Below, in pieces: positions 1-5,058 of a stretch of DNA of 5,058 nt. The notes beneath the pieces are model-generated. The model searched no databases and was not told the origin of the DNA. It saw nothing but the letters and a program-made list of their open reading frames with translations. This DNA comes from an uncultured Collinsella sp. (lineage in GTDB: Bacteria > Actinomycetota > Coriobacteriia > Coriobacteriales > Coriobacteriaceae). The position numbers and the translations under genes were made by a program. The stretch's first letter is position 1. Each line of letters begins with the position of its first letter. The stretch covers positions 1 through 5,058 of the forward strand of contig CAAENO010000058.1 of the NCBI GenBank assembly GCA_900757385.1. The letters run 5' to 3'.

Positions 1-5
1 CTGAT

Positions 6-35
6 GCTATAGTTACTGCGGTTAATGAGGGTCAA
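6..35 (-). promoter_or_regulatory. Candidate divergent sigma-70-type promoter on the minus strand
   Basis: Read on the minus strand, TTGACC (plus positions 30-35) is followed after 18 bases by TATAGC (plus positions 6-11). The first matches the -35 consensus at five of six bases and the second matches the -10 consensus at four of six. It would drive a gene lying to the left of the window and transcribed away from the MgtE-like gene. No gene for it is visible here, so this rests on sequence resemblance only. It overlaps the 5' strand of the RNA fold described at 25-116, and both readings need not be true. Confidence 0.3.
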
Positions 36-116
36 GAGAAAGGTTACAGGTGAAATCCAAACCTCGACCATACAGTCGATGACCCCATGCAGGTGCTTTC
101 TGCGCGTGCACGGGGT
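25..116 (+). promoter_or_regulatory. Potential switching RNA leader upstream of the MgtE-like gene
   Basis: Three nested stems form a compact three-way junction. P1 pairs 25-34 with 80-88 (nine pairs, A28 bulged), P2 pairs 41-45 with 60-64, and P3 pairs 64-68 with 75-79 around a six-base loop; base 64 can join only one of P2 and P3. The 3' strand of P1 is also the 5' strand of a second stem, 82-91 with 107-116 (nine of ten pairs), so the two folds exclude each other, as expected for a riboswitch or attenuator. A further small stem is possible at 121-134. I see no U-run after the alternative hairpin, so it is not an obvious intrinsic terminator. It does not match the M-box, yybP-ykoY or other riboswitch consensus that I can recall. 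Whether the region is transcribed on this strand is unknown, because no promoter for it is visible. Confidence 0.3.
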
Positions 117-170
117 GTGAGCGCCGAGCGGCGTGCCGCCCGCGCATGCGTATACATATCTAAAAGTCCA

Positions 171-202
171 CGGATTGCGCGCCGGCATGGTCGCGCGGTC
201 CG
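171..202 (+). promoter_or_regulatory. Stable 11-bp RNA hairpin just before the first RBS
   Basis: Bases 171-181 can pair with 192-202 through eleven consecutive pairs (nine Watson-Crick, two G-U) around a ten-base loop. The stem ends two bases before an AGGA (204-207) and 14 bases before the GGGGAG that serves the TTG start at 227. No U-run follows, so it is unlikely to be a terminator. Its position suits an mRNA structure that affects translation initiation or 5' stability. The two G-U pairs favour an RNA over a DNA-level function, but conservation cannot be tested here. Confidence 0.35.
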
Positions 203-215
203 CAGGAATAATGAT

Positions 216-221
216 GGGGAG
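216..221 (+). promoter_or_regulatory. Ribosome binding site for the MgtE-like gene
   Basis: GGGGAG lies five bases before the TTG at 227. It is the only good Shine-Dalgarno sequence that fits this frame, and an in-frame TGA at 212 rules out any start further upstream. The alternative ATG at 245 has only a weak purine stretch ahead of it. Two ATGs at 211 and 214 open a ten-codon frame in another phase, which ends at 241-243 after running across the TTG start. Confidence 0.55.
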
Positions 222-226
222 CACCA

Positions 227-2071
227 TTGAATTATCTGAGTGAGATGCTCAAATTGCCAGTCTTGGACGTCGACGGCGAAAAGCTCGGCGTGGTCAACGA
301 TTTTGGCATTGCTACCGGCGAAGTTTTTCCGCACGTGACGTCGCTCGCGTTCCGCGGCCCCGGCAAGACGCCGTTTATGATCAGCTGGCGCAAATGGGTC
401 GACCGTATCGACGAGACGGGCGTGTATCTCAACACGTCTGCCACCAATATTCGCTTCTCGTACCTGCAGCCGACCGAGCTCCTGCTGGCGCGCGACGTGC
501 TCAACAAGCAGATCGTCGACACGCAGGGCATGAAGGTCGTGCGCGTCAACGACATCAAGTTTTCCATGTCGGGCGAAAACCAGCTGCGCCTGCTGGGCGC
601 CGAGGTCGGTGCCCGCGGTCTGCTACGCGCCATCAGCCCCGCGCTCGAGCATATCGTTGAAGGCTTTATGAAGCACCTGGGCAAGCCGCTCAGTGAGGAT
701 ATCATCGCTTGGTCCTACATGGACCTGCTCGACCGCTCGACCAAGAACATTCAACTCTCGGTGTCGCACAAGACGCTCGGCGAGCTGCACCCTGCCGACA
801 TCGCCGACATTATCGAGCAGCTCGACCCGCGCCTACGTGCGCAGGTGTTTGCGCAGCTCGATACCGCCCAGGCAGCCGAGGCCATCTCGGAGTTCGATGA
901 CGACGAGCTTATGACCGAGATGCTCGAGGGCCTGTCCGACACGGACGCATCGTCGATGCTGGCCATGATGGACCCGGACGATGCAGCCGACCTGATCGAC
1001 GAGCTCGATTACGAGAAGGCCGAGAAGCTCCTGCGCCTGATGGGCGTCAAGGAGGAGAAGGCGATTCGTAACCTGCTGGGGTATGAGGACAACACCGCCG
1101 GCCGCATCATGACCTCGGAGTTTGTCTCCCTGCCCGCCACGGCAACGGTCGGTGACGCCATCGAGGCGATTCGCGAGCTCGACGAGGACTTCGAGAGCGT
1201 CTACTACGTCTATACCGAGGATCCGAGCGGCATGCTGACCGGCGTGCTTTCGCTGCGCACGCTGATCGTAGCCGACCGCGACGCCACGCTGGGTCAGCTG
1301 GCCTATCGCGACCTGGTCTATGTGTCGCCCGACGAGGACCAGGAAGACGTGACGGACGAGATGACCAAGTACGACCTGGTTGCCATCCCTGTCTGCGACG
1401 AGAACCGTCATATCCTTGGTATCGTGACCTTCGACGACGCCATGGACGTTATCGCCGAGGAGCATCAGGAGGACCTGCAGATCGCTGGTGTCGGCTCGGG
1501 TGACAGCGCGTCCGACGACTCGACGAACGTGCTCAGCTGGTTCGTGCATCGCCAGTACTGGGTTGTTGTATGGGGCATCGCGTCGTGCATCATGGCGACC
1601 GTGCTGGGAACGGCGCTCGGCTCCGCGCATCTGGTGGTGTTTCCCATGTGCGCCATGCCGCTCGTGCTGCTGGCGGCCTCGCGCATGGTGTCGTTCGTCA
1701 AGAACTACTTCCTGGAGTATGACGGTCACGACGACGAGCCCAAGCCGTATCTGGGGTTCTTCTTCCAGAGCACGGGCATGGGCCTGATTCTGTCACTCGT
1801 GACCTACCTGTGCGCCCAGCTGGTGCGCACCGCTGCATTCCCCGATGCGCCCATGTTTGAGGAGCAACTCTTTACCGGGTGCTTTAATATCGCTGCCATC
1901 ATTTGCCTGGTTGGCAACATGAGCGCCGTGATTTACCTGATGGTGCTGTTCTGGCGTGACGAGCATGACCTCAACACGTCGGGCACCGCCATGAACGTCA
2001 TTGCCGTCATGATCTCGTGTGTGGCGTATTGCATCGCCGCGGTGCTGCTCGCCATGTCAGTCATGGGTTAG
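227..2071 (+). CDS. MgtE-like membrane protein with PRC-barrel-like, MgtE_N and CBS domains
   Basis: This 614-residue protein has the cytosolic layout of the Mg2+ channel MgtE. Residues 8-135 look like two PRC-barrel-type segments (DVDGEKLGVVND near 14-25, DTQGMKVVRVNDI near 98-110), an addition to ordinary MgtE. The MgtE N-domain covers about 184-285 (LHPADIADIIEQLDP). The junction motif NTAGRIMTSEF at 289-299 opens a CBS pair at about 291-412, and EEHQEDLQIAGVGSG is the usual MgtE linker. In MgtE, the N and CBS domains bind Mg2+ and close the pore when Mg2+ is plentiful. Five hydrophobic segments follow at about 443-463, 468-490, 510-533, 547-575 and 587-612. I do not find the MgtE pore signatures: no GGNxGNQ-like stretch in the second helix, and DLNTSGTAMNVIAV (581-594) stands where MgtE has DPAxxSGPxxTTxxD. 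The pore aspartate therefore seems to be absent. Seven of its eight cysteines lie in the membrane part. It is the first gene of an operon with the NRAMP-type transporter eight bases downstream. A Mg2+-sensing partner or regulator of that transporter is the likeliest role (inference); a divergent transporter remains possible. The TTG start is supported by GGGGAG and an upstream in-frame stop. Confidence 0.85.
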   Translation: MNYLSEMLKLPVLDVDGEKLGVVNDFGIATGEVFPHVTSLAFRGPGKTPFMISWRKWVDRIDETGVYLNTSATNIRFSYLQPTELLLARDVLNKQIVDTQGMKVVRVNDIKFSMSGENQLRLLGAEVGARGLLRAISPALEHIVEGFMKHLGKPLSEDIIAWSYMDLLDRSTKNIQLSVSHKTLGELHPADIADIIEQLDPRLRAQVFAQLDTAQAAEAISEFDDDELMTEMLEGLSDTDASSMLAMMDPDDAADLIDELDYEKAEKLLRLMGVKEEKAIRNLLGYEDNTAGRIMTSEFVSLPATATVGDAIEAIRELDEDFESVYYVYTEDPSGMLTGVLSLRTLIVADRDATLGQLAYRDLVYVSPDEDQEDVTDEMTKYDLVAIPVCDENRHILGIVTFDDAMDVIAEEHQEDLQIAGVGSGDSASDDSTNVLSWFVHRQYWVVVWGIASCIMATVLGTALGSAHLVVFPMCAMPLVLLAASRMVSFVKNYFLEYDGHDDEPKPYLGFFFQSTGMGLILSLVTYLCAQLVRTAAFPDAPMFEEQLFTGCFNIAAIICLVGNMSAVIYLMVLFWRDEHDLNTSGTAMNVIAVMISCVAYCIAAVLLAMSVMG

Positions 2072-2075
2072 GTGG
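2070..2075 (+). promoter_or_regulatory. Ribosome binding site that decides the GTG start of the transporter
   Basis: AGGTGG overlaps the TAG stop (2069-2071) of the upstream gene and precedes the GTG at 2080; the AGG core is seven bases from the start. The overlap of stop codon and Shine-Dalgarno sequence suggests translational coupling. The frame is open further upstream to a GTG at 2017, but that would put about 55 bases of the preceding gene into the protein and add a non-homologous arginine-rich tail. Confidence 0.55.
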
Positions 2076-2079
2076 TCGC

Positions 2080-3342
2080 GTGCAAAATACCAAGCAAAAG
2101 TCGGGCACCAAGCAAAAGCTGACCATCGCGGCCATCTTTGGCGCTATGGGCCCCGGTCTGCTGGCGGCGCTTTCGGGCAATGACGCCGGCGGCATTGCAA
2201 CGTATTCCAGTGCGGGCGCCAGCTATGGCTACAAGATGCTCTGGATGCTTCCCGTCATGACTGTGCTGCTCATCGTGACGCAGGAGACCGCGGCGCGCTG
2301 CGGATGCGTCACGGGTAAGGGCCTGGCATCGCTCATTCGCGAGCGCTTTGGCGTGCGCAAGAGTGTACTTGCTATGGCGGCGCTGCTGATCGCCAACACA
2401 GCCGTGACCATCTCGGAGTTCGCGGGTATCGCGAGTGGCCTTGCTCTGTTTGGCGTGCCGGCGAGCATTTCGGTGCCGCTCGTGGCGCTGCTGGTGTGGA
2501 TGCTTACCATGTCGGGTAGCTTTCAGCGCATCGAGAAGATTTTGCTGCTGGTAAGCTGCGTGTTCGTGACCTACATCGTCGCCGCGTTTATGGCCGGCCC
2601 CAACTGGGGCGAGGTCGCGGTCGACTTGGTCGTCCCCAATATTCAAAACGACCCCAGCTACGTGTCGCTCGTGGTCGCAACGATCGGTACCACCATCGCA
2701 CCGTGGATGATCTTTTTGGCTCAGAACAACGTGGTCGATAAGAACGCGGGCGAGGACGACATCGTGCTGCAGCGTATTGATACCGTGAGCGGCTCGCTTG
2801 CTGCCGATGTCATTGCCGGCTTTATTATCATCACGACCGGTACGGTGTTGTTCCCGGCGGGTATTCAGATTAGCGATGCCGCCGATGCTGCCCGCGCGCT
2901 GGAGCCTATTGCGGGTCAGTGGTCCACGGTACTGTTTGCCTCGGGCTTGGTCGCGGCGAGCTTCTTGGCCGCCTGCGTGCTGCCGGGCGTTACGTCGAGC
3001 GCTATCTGCGAGGCATTTGGCTGGGAGCGCGGTGCCGACCGCAGCTGGGACGAGGCCCCGGTCTATCGCGGCATCATTACGGCCATCATCGGTATCTCTG
3101 CCGTGCTGGTGCTTATGCCCGGCGTCGATCTGTTCCAGATTATGATGACCTCGCAGGTCATCAATGGCGTGCTGCTGCCCGTGGTTCTGGTGTTCCAGGT
3201 GGTTATTGCCGCTGACCGTCACATTATGGGCACTAACCGCAACGGCCGCGTGTGGAATGTGCTCACTTGGGCGACTATCGGTGTGATTACGGTGCTGACG
3301 GTCGTCATGTTTGTTCTGCAGGCGATGGGTTACAGCGCTTAG
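2080..3342 (+). CDS. NRAMP-related divalent metal transporter, probably Mg2+ (NRMT type)
   Basis: The protein has 420 residues from the GTG start and the usual length and order of an SLC11/NRAMP carrier, with about 11 membrane helices. TM1 opens with GAMGPGLLAALSGNDAGGIA (21-40), clearly the NRAMP TM1 block. The canonical metal motif DPGN is DAGG (35-38), so the metal-binding Asp stays and the Asn is Gly. In TM6 the canonical GATVMPHN block is GTTIAPWM (203-210). The soft methionine that favours Mn2+, Fe2+ and other transition metals is therefore Ala207, and the MPH histidine is Trp209. This pattern of changes fits the NRAMP-related magnesium transporters, described biochemically and structurally from Eggerthella lenta (established knowledge), which take up Mg2+ and also Mn2+. 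A name such as mntH is therefore avoided. The gene follows the MgtE-like CBS protein by eight bases and ends before a strong terminator, so the two are almost certainly co-transcribed. An MgtE-type Mg2+ sensor next door supports magnesium as substrate (inference). Proton coupling should not be assumed. The NRAMP fold is certain; the substrate is likely but not proven. Confidence 0.9.
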   Translation: MQNTKQKSGTKQKLTIAAIFGAMGPGLLAALSGNDAGGIATYSSAGASYGYKMLWMLPVMTVLLIVTQETAARCGCVTGKGLASLIRERFGVRKSVLAMAALLIANTAVTISEFAGIASGLALFGVPASISVPLVALLVWMLTMSGSFQRIEKILLLVSCVFVTYIVAAFMAGPNWGEVAVDLVVPNIQNDPSYVSLVVATIGTTIAPWMIFLAQNNVVDKNAGEDDIVLQRIDTVSGSLAADVIAGFIIITTGTVLFPAGIQISDAADAARALEPIAGQWSTVLFASGLVAASFLAACVLPGVTSSAICEAFGWERGADRSWDEAPVYRGIITAIIGISAVLVLMPGVDLFQIMMTSQVINGVLLPVVLVFQVVIAADRHIMGTNRNGRVWNVLTWATIGVITVLTVVMFVLQAMGYSA

Positions 3343-3358
3343 CGCCTCTTTTGGACTC

Positions 3359-3395
3359 AAAACAGGCCGCAGCGATGGACTGCGGCCTGTTTTTT
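3359..3395 (+). terminator. Rho-independent terminator of the transporter operon
   Basis: A perfect stem pairs AACAGGCCGCAG (3361-3372) with CTGCGGCCTGTT (3380-3391). Two more A-T pairs extend it at the base (3359-3360 with 3392-3393), and the loop has seven bases. A run of six T follows (3390-3395). It starts 16 bases after the transporter stop. Read from the other strand it offers a run of four T, so it may also stop weak transcription arriving from the right. Confidence 0.93.
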
Positions 3396-3424
3396 GCCCG
3401 CTATAGGGCGTTAGTTATATGGCA

Positions 3425-3459
3425 GTGGACAAAAAATGCCAAATATGAGTACTGTTGCC
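3425..3459 (+). repeat. Left arm of a 35-bp imperfect inverted repeat
   Basis: The arm begins GTGGACAAAAAATGCC and contains AAATATGAGTACTGTT. It matches the reverse complement of 3620-3654 at 32 of 35 positions; the differences are at 3436, 3439 and 3457. Matches persist in the same register inside the arm (TAGCA at 3467-3471 against 3608-3612; ACC at 3478-3480 against 3599-3601), which suggests a longer repeat whose inner part has decayed. The arm is clearly richer in A and T than the flanking genes. No coding function is evident. Confidence 0.85.
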
Positions 3460-3619
3460 TTGCCGATAGCATTTACGACCAAGAAAATAATGAACATAGT
3501 TAAGAATCTGTTTATTAAAAGCGGGTCTCCAAGTCCTAAGCCGGCCATTCTGGTCAACTGGAAGGGTCGCGCGCTACCGCATGAGCGCCATTTTGGGTGG
3601 TTTTGCCTGCTACTAAAAT
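3460..3619. other. Non-coding spacer between the inverted repeat arms
   Basis: About 160 bases without a believable gene. The left half (about 3470-3530) is A/T-rich and the right half (about 3555-3590) returns to high GC. Short open frames cross it on both strands, but they have no convincing start context or recognisable protein, and the residues they would encode inside the repeat arms are dictated by the repeat. I see no transposase remnant and no clear target-site duplication just outside the arms. Confidence 0.5.
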
Positions 3620-3654
3620 GGTAACAGTACTCATATTTGCCACTTTTTGTCCAC
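3620..3654 (-). repeat. Right arm of the 35-bp imperfect inverted repeat
   Basis: Reverse-complement copy of 3425-3459, ending in TTTTTGTCCAC on the plus strand. Both arms contain the palindrome AGTACT. With about 160 bases between them the arms would make a very large hairpin as RNA, or could be two inserted copies of one dispersed intergenic repeat in opposite orientation. The window holds no third copy that would settle which. Confidence 0.85.
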
Positions 3655-3797
3655 GACCTCTTGGAGTCGGCTCGAAAAGAGTGATTTTGGGTTGTTTGCT
3701 GCGGATGTGGGGCTTGGAAACAACGCTCGGGGTGGCGAGGCGCCCAGAATTCGGTCGCAAGGAGGGCGTTCCTTGGCTGTGTCAGGAGTGTCCCTGG
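3655..3797. other. Intergenic stretch with no recognised gene
   Basis: This stretch lies between the right repeat arm and the palindromes near the end of the convergent gene. A small nested hairpin is possible at 3658-3681 (CTCTT with AAGAG, inner GAG with CTC). Open frames on both strands give arginine-, proline- and tryptophan-rich peptides without recognisable domains. It may be part of a larger intergenic element or a decayed gene; nothing in it supports a functional call. Confidence 0.45.
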
Positions 3798-3831
3798 GTG
3801 CCGGCACATAAGGAACGTTCCTAACTGCCGG
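3798..3831. repeat. Two adjacent perfect palindromes inside a nested inverted repeat
   Basis: GTGCCGGCAC (3798-3807) and AGGAACGTTCCT (3811-3822) are perfect palindromes three bases apart. In addition CCGGCA (3801-3806) pairs with TGCCGG (3826-3831) around the second one, giving a cruciform-like block. A related CGTTCCTT occurs about 45 bases upstream in GGGCGTTCCTTGG. They could be protein-binding sites or part of the 3' structures of the convergent gene. No downstream promoter is visible, so an operator role is unproven. Confidence 0.45.
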
Positions 3832-3864
3832 AGGGGGTGTCTGCCGTGGCGGGCACCCCCTCCG
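3829..3864 (-). terminator. 16-bp hairpin at the 3' end of the acyltransferase gene
   Basis: CGGAGGGGGTG (3829-3839) pairs perfectly with CACCCCCTCCG (3854-3864), and five more pairs (two of them G-U as read on the plus strand) extend the stem to a four-base CGTG loop. It lies 24 bases beyond the TAA of the minus-strand acyltransferase gene, the normal place for a terminator. No T-run follows on either strand, so it would have to work as a U-less terminator or as a 3' end-protecting structure. The stem itself is certain; the terminator role is inferred from position. Confidence 0.55.
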
Positions 3865-3888
3865 AATGTGGGAAGTTTGCGCTGCAGG

Positions 3889-5058
3889 TTACTTGTCGGT
3901 GCCCAGCTTGTGCGGCTTGAGAGCGAGCGCATTGACGAGCGCGTCGGTGGCAGACTTGACGGCCGCCGGCTGCGGATCGTTGACGTGATCCTCGGGATGC
4001 ACGGGCAGGTCCTTCTTGACTGCATCGTGGATCAAGTTGAGGTACTCAGTCACGCCAGTGGTCGATAGGTGCGTGCCATCGCCATCGAACAGGTCGTTGC
4101 GATTGGCACTGTATCCGAACCAGTCGATAACGCGCACGTTCTTGTAGCGCGTAGCAGCGTTGGTGATGGCCTGGTTGGTAGAGCCAACCCACGGCTGCGG
4201 GCTGCGCGTGTTCACAAACACCACAATACGCTTATCTCCTGCATCGGTCATGATGGCGTCGATCTGGTCGTCGGTTACCAAGCCGTTGGTGCCCAGTGCA
4301 AAGACCACGATCTTGCCGGCAAGGTTCTGTTGGAGATAGCCCTCAAATGTCGCGCGGCCCGCATCAAACTGGCGGCCCTTTTCGGCATCGATATGGCTGT
4401 GCGGGAACACGCCGTCAAAGGTGTCCACGGCACGCAGCGACACGGAGTCGCCGATCATAAGCAGATCGTAGGAGCCATCGGGGAAGCCGTCGTTGTCCTT
4501 GTCGGTGTCGTCGGCCGCCTGCTGGTCGGTGGGCGCGGTGTTCTTGGCTTCCTTGTTCAGAACTTCGGCGCCCTCGCCGCTCAGCGCAGACGTCTCGGGC
4601 ACAAAGATCAGGCCGCCCAGTGCAACGACCAACACGACAGCGCAGGCTGCGCAGGCAGGGACGTGCGCGCGCACCCAGTTGGCGGGCGTGGCGGTGCCGT
4701 CGCGGAACTCGGATACGGTGCGCCCAAAGGCGCCCTTTCTAAACGGCGTCTCGATAAAGCGATATGAGCATTCGGCCACGGTGACCACCAACAGCACCTG
4801 CAAAATGTACTGCCACCACGGTGTATCGTTGATGTTGGCGACCGGGTTCATAAGCAACAGCAGCGGATAGTGCCACAGGTAGATGCTGTATGAGCGCTTG
4901 CCAACCCACACGAGCGGCTCGGCGGACAGCGCGCGGGCAACCATTCCCTGGGGCTGCAAGCAGGCCGCGATGACCATGAGCGTGAGGATGGAACATAACA
5001 GCGTGCCGCCGCGATACTGGAACGCGGTGTAGCCGTTGGTGAGCGCGACCATGGCGGC
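3889..5058 (-). CDS. OatA-type acyltransferase with SGNH domain (3' part, 5' end outside window)
   Basis: The frame runs off the right edge, so this is the C-terminal part of a longer protein; full-length relatives have about 600-650 residues. Residues are counted from the methionine at 5050-5052, which is probably internal because the frame continues beyond it. Four membrane segments remain, at about 16-34, 54-72, 80-98 and 130-151. PLVWVGKRSYSIYLWHYPLL (46-65) and AECSYRFIETPFRKG (93-107) are hallmarks of the end of the acyltransferase-3 domain. After a linker of about 40 residues comes an SGNH domain: GDSVS (201-205, nucleophile Ser203), GTNG (254-257) and DGTHLS (325-330, Asp325 and His328). 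The catalytic set is complete, so the domain should be active. In OatA-type enzymes the membrane part passes acyl groups across the membrane and the SGNH domain transfers them, typically to peptidoglycan muramic acid. Another envelope polysaccharide is equally possible here. The linker carries DKDNDGFPD (184-192), a calcium-loop-like motif. The gene converges on the transporter operon and is functionally unrelated to it. Confidence 0.9.
   Translation of the reverse strand, partial: AAMVALTNGYTAFQYRGGTLLCSILTLMVIAACLQPQGMVARALSAEPLVWVGKRSYSIYLWHYPLLLLMNPVANINDTPWWQYILQVLLVVTVAECSYRFIETPFRKGAFGRTVSEFRDGTATPANWVRAHVPACAACAVVLVVALGGLIFVPETSALSGEGAEVLNKEAKNTAPTDQQAADDTDKDNDGFPDGSYDLLMIGDSVSLRAVDTFDGVFPHSHIDAEKGRQFDAGRATFEGYLQQNLAGKIVVFALGTNGLVTDDQIDAIMTDAGDKRIVVFVNTRSPQPWVGSTNQAITNAATRYKNVRVIDWFGYSANRNDLFDGDGTHLSTTGVTEYLNLIHDAVKKDLPVHPEDHVNDPQPAAVKSATDALVNALALKPHKLGTDK

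Noticed and set aside
151..162. TATACA/TATCTA as a -10 box for the MgtE-like operon
   Set aside because: No acceptable -35 sequence lies 15-19 bases upstream; that stretch is GC-rich and palindromic.
1..226. M-box Mg2+ riboswitch
   Set aside because: The position and gene context fit, but the conserved M-box core (GUUAGGUGAGGCUCC and the GUCGAAAGACGCCAAUGGG-like segment) is not present.
833..1729. Minus-strand open frame of 298 codons opposite the MgtE-like gene
   Set aside because: It shows no family motif, runs entirely within a well-supported gene on the other strand, and has the His/Arg/Gln-rich composition of an antisense shadow.
2017..2079. Upstream GTG (2017) as the start of the transporter
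   Set aside because: It would lie inside the coding region of the preceding gene and add an arginine-rich tail unrelated to NRAMP proteins. The GTG at 2080 has an appropriate RBS.
2068..3360. Long minus-strand open frame of 430 codons opposite the transporter gene
   Set aside because: It is rich in His, Arg, Gln and Asp and has no recognisable domain or membrane segments. It mirrors the high-GC coding frame on the plus strand, whose NRAMP motifs are unmistakable.
3411..4025. Minus-strand open frame of 204 codons through the intergenic region
   Set aside because: It overlaps the end of the acyltransferase in another phase, crosses both repeat arms and the hairpin, and encodes no recognisable protein.
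4069..4767. Plus-strand open frame of 232 codons opposite the acyltransferase
   Set aside because: It is antisense to the SGNH catalytic blocks and has no recognisable domain, so it is a shadow frame.
5050..5052. ATG at the right edge as the true start of the acyltransferase
   Set aside because: The frame stays open to the window edge, the protein begins in the middle of the acyltransferase-3 domain, and most of the expected membrane helices are missing, so the start lies outside the window.

Overview
The window looks like a chromosomal segment of a GC-rich Gram-positive gut actinobacterium of the class Coriobacteriia (Collinsella or a relative). That placement is an inference from three things: the strong GC bias at third codon positions, the use of TTG and GTG starts, and a metal transporter of the NRAMP-related magnesium type, a group whose characterised member comes from Eggerthella lenta. 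No rRNA, tRNA, CRISPR array, transposase gene or phage gene was found.

Layout: (1) Positions 1-226 contain no convincing gene. They hold a divergent promoter candidate on the minus strand, a set of potential RNA stems that includes two mutually exclusive folds, and a strong hairpin just ahead of the first ribosome binding site. (2) 227-2071 (+) encodes a 614-residue membrane protein with PRC-barrel-like segments, an MgtE N-domain, a CBS pair and an unusual five-helix membrane domain. (3) Eight bases later, 2080-3342 (+) encodes a 420-residue NRAMP-fold transporter. Its metal-site motifs are DAGG and TTIAPW instead of DPGN and ATVMPH. A textbook intrinsic terminator at 3359-3395 closes this two-gene operon. 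(4) 3396-3888 is a non-coding stretch with a 35-bp inverted repeat (32 of 35 identical) whose arms lie about 160 bp apart, two adjacent short palindromes, and a 16-bp hairpin at the end of the convergent gene. (5) 3889-5058 (-) is the 3' part of an OatA-type acyltransferase: the end of the membrane acyltransferase-3 domain plus a complete extracellular SGNH esterase/transferase domain. Its 5' end lies outside the window.

Working model: the two plus-strand genes form a magnesium (possibly also manganese) homeostasis unit. The transporter appears to belong to the NRAMP branch that moves Mg2+. The upstream protein keeps the MgtE cytosolic Mg2+-sensing architecture, but its membrane part does not show the MgtE pore signatures, so it may act as a sensor or regulatory partner rather than a channel. 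The structured leader could add RNA-level control. The acyltransferase is an unrelated convergent gene that probably modifies a cell-envelope polymer.
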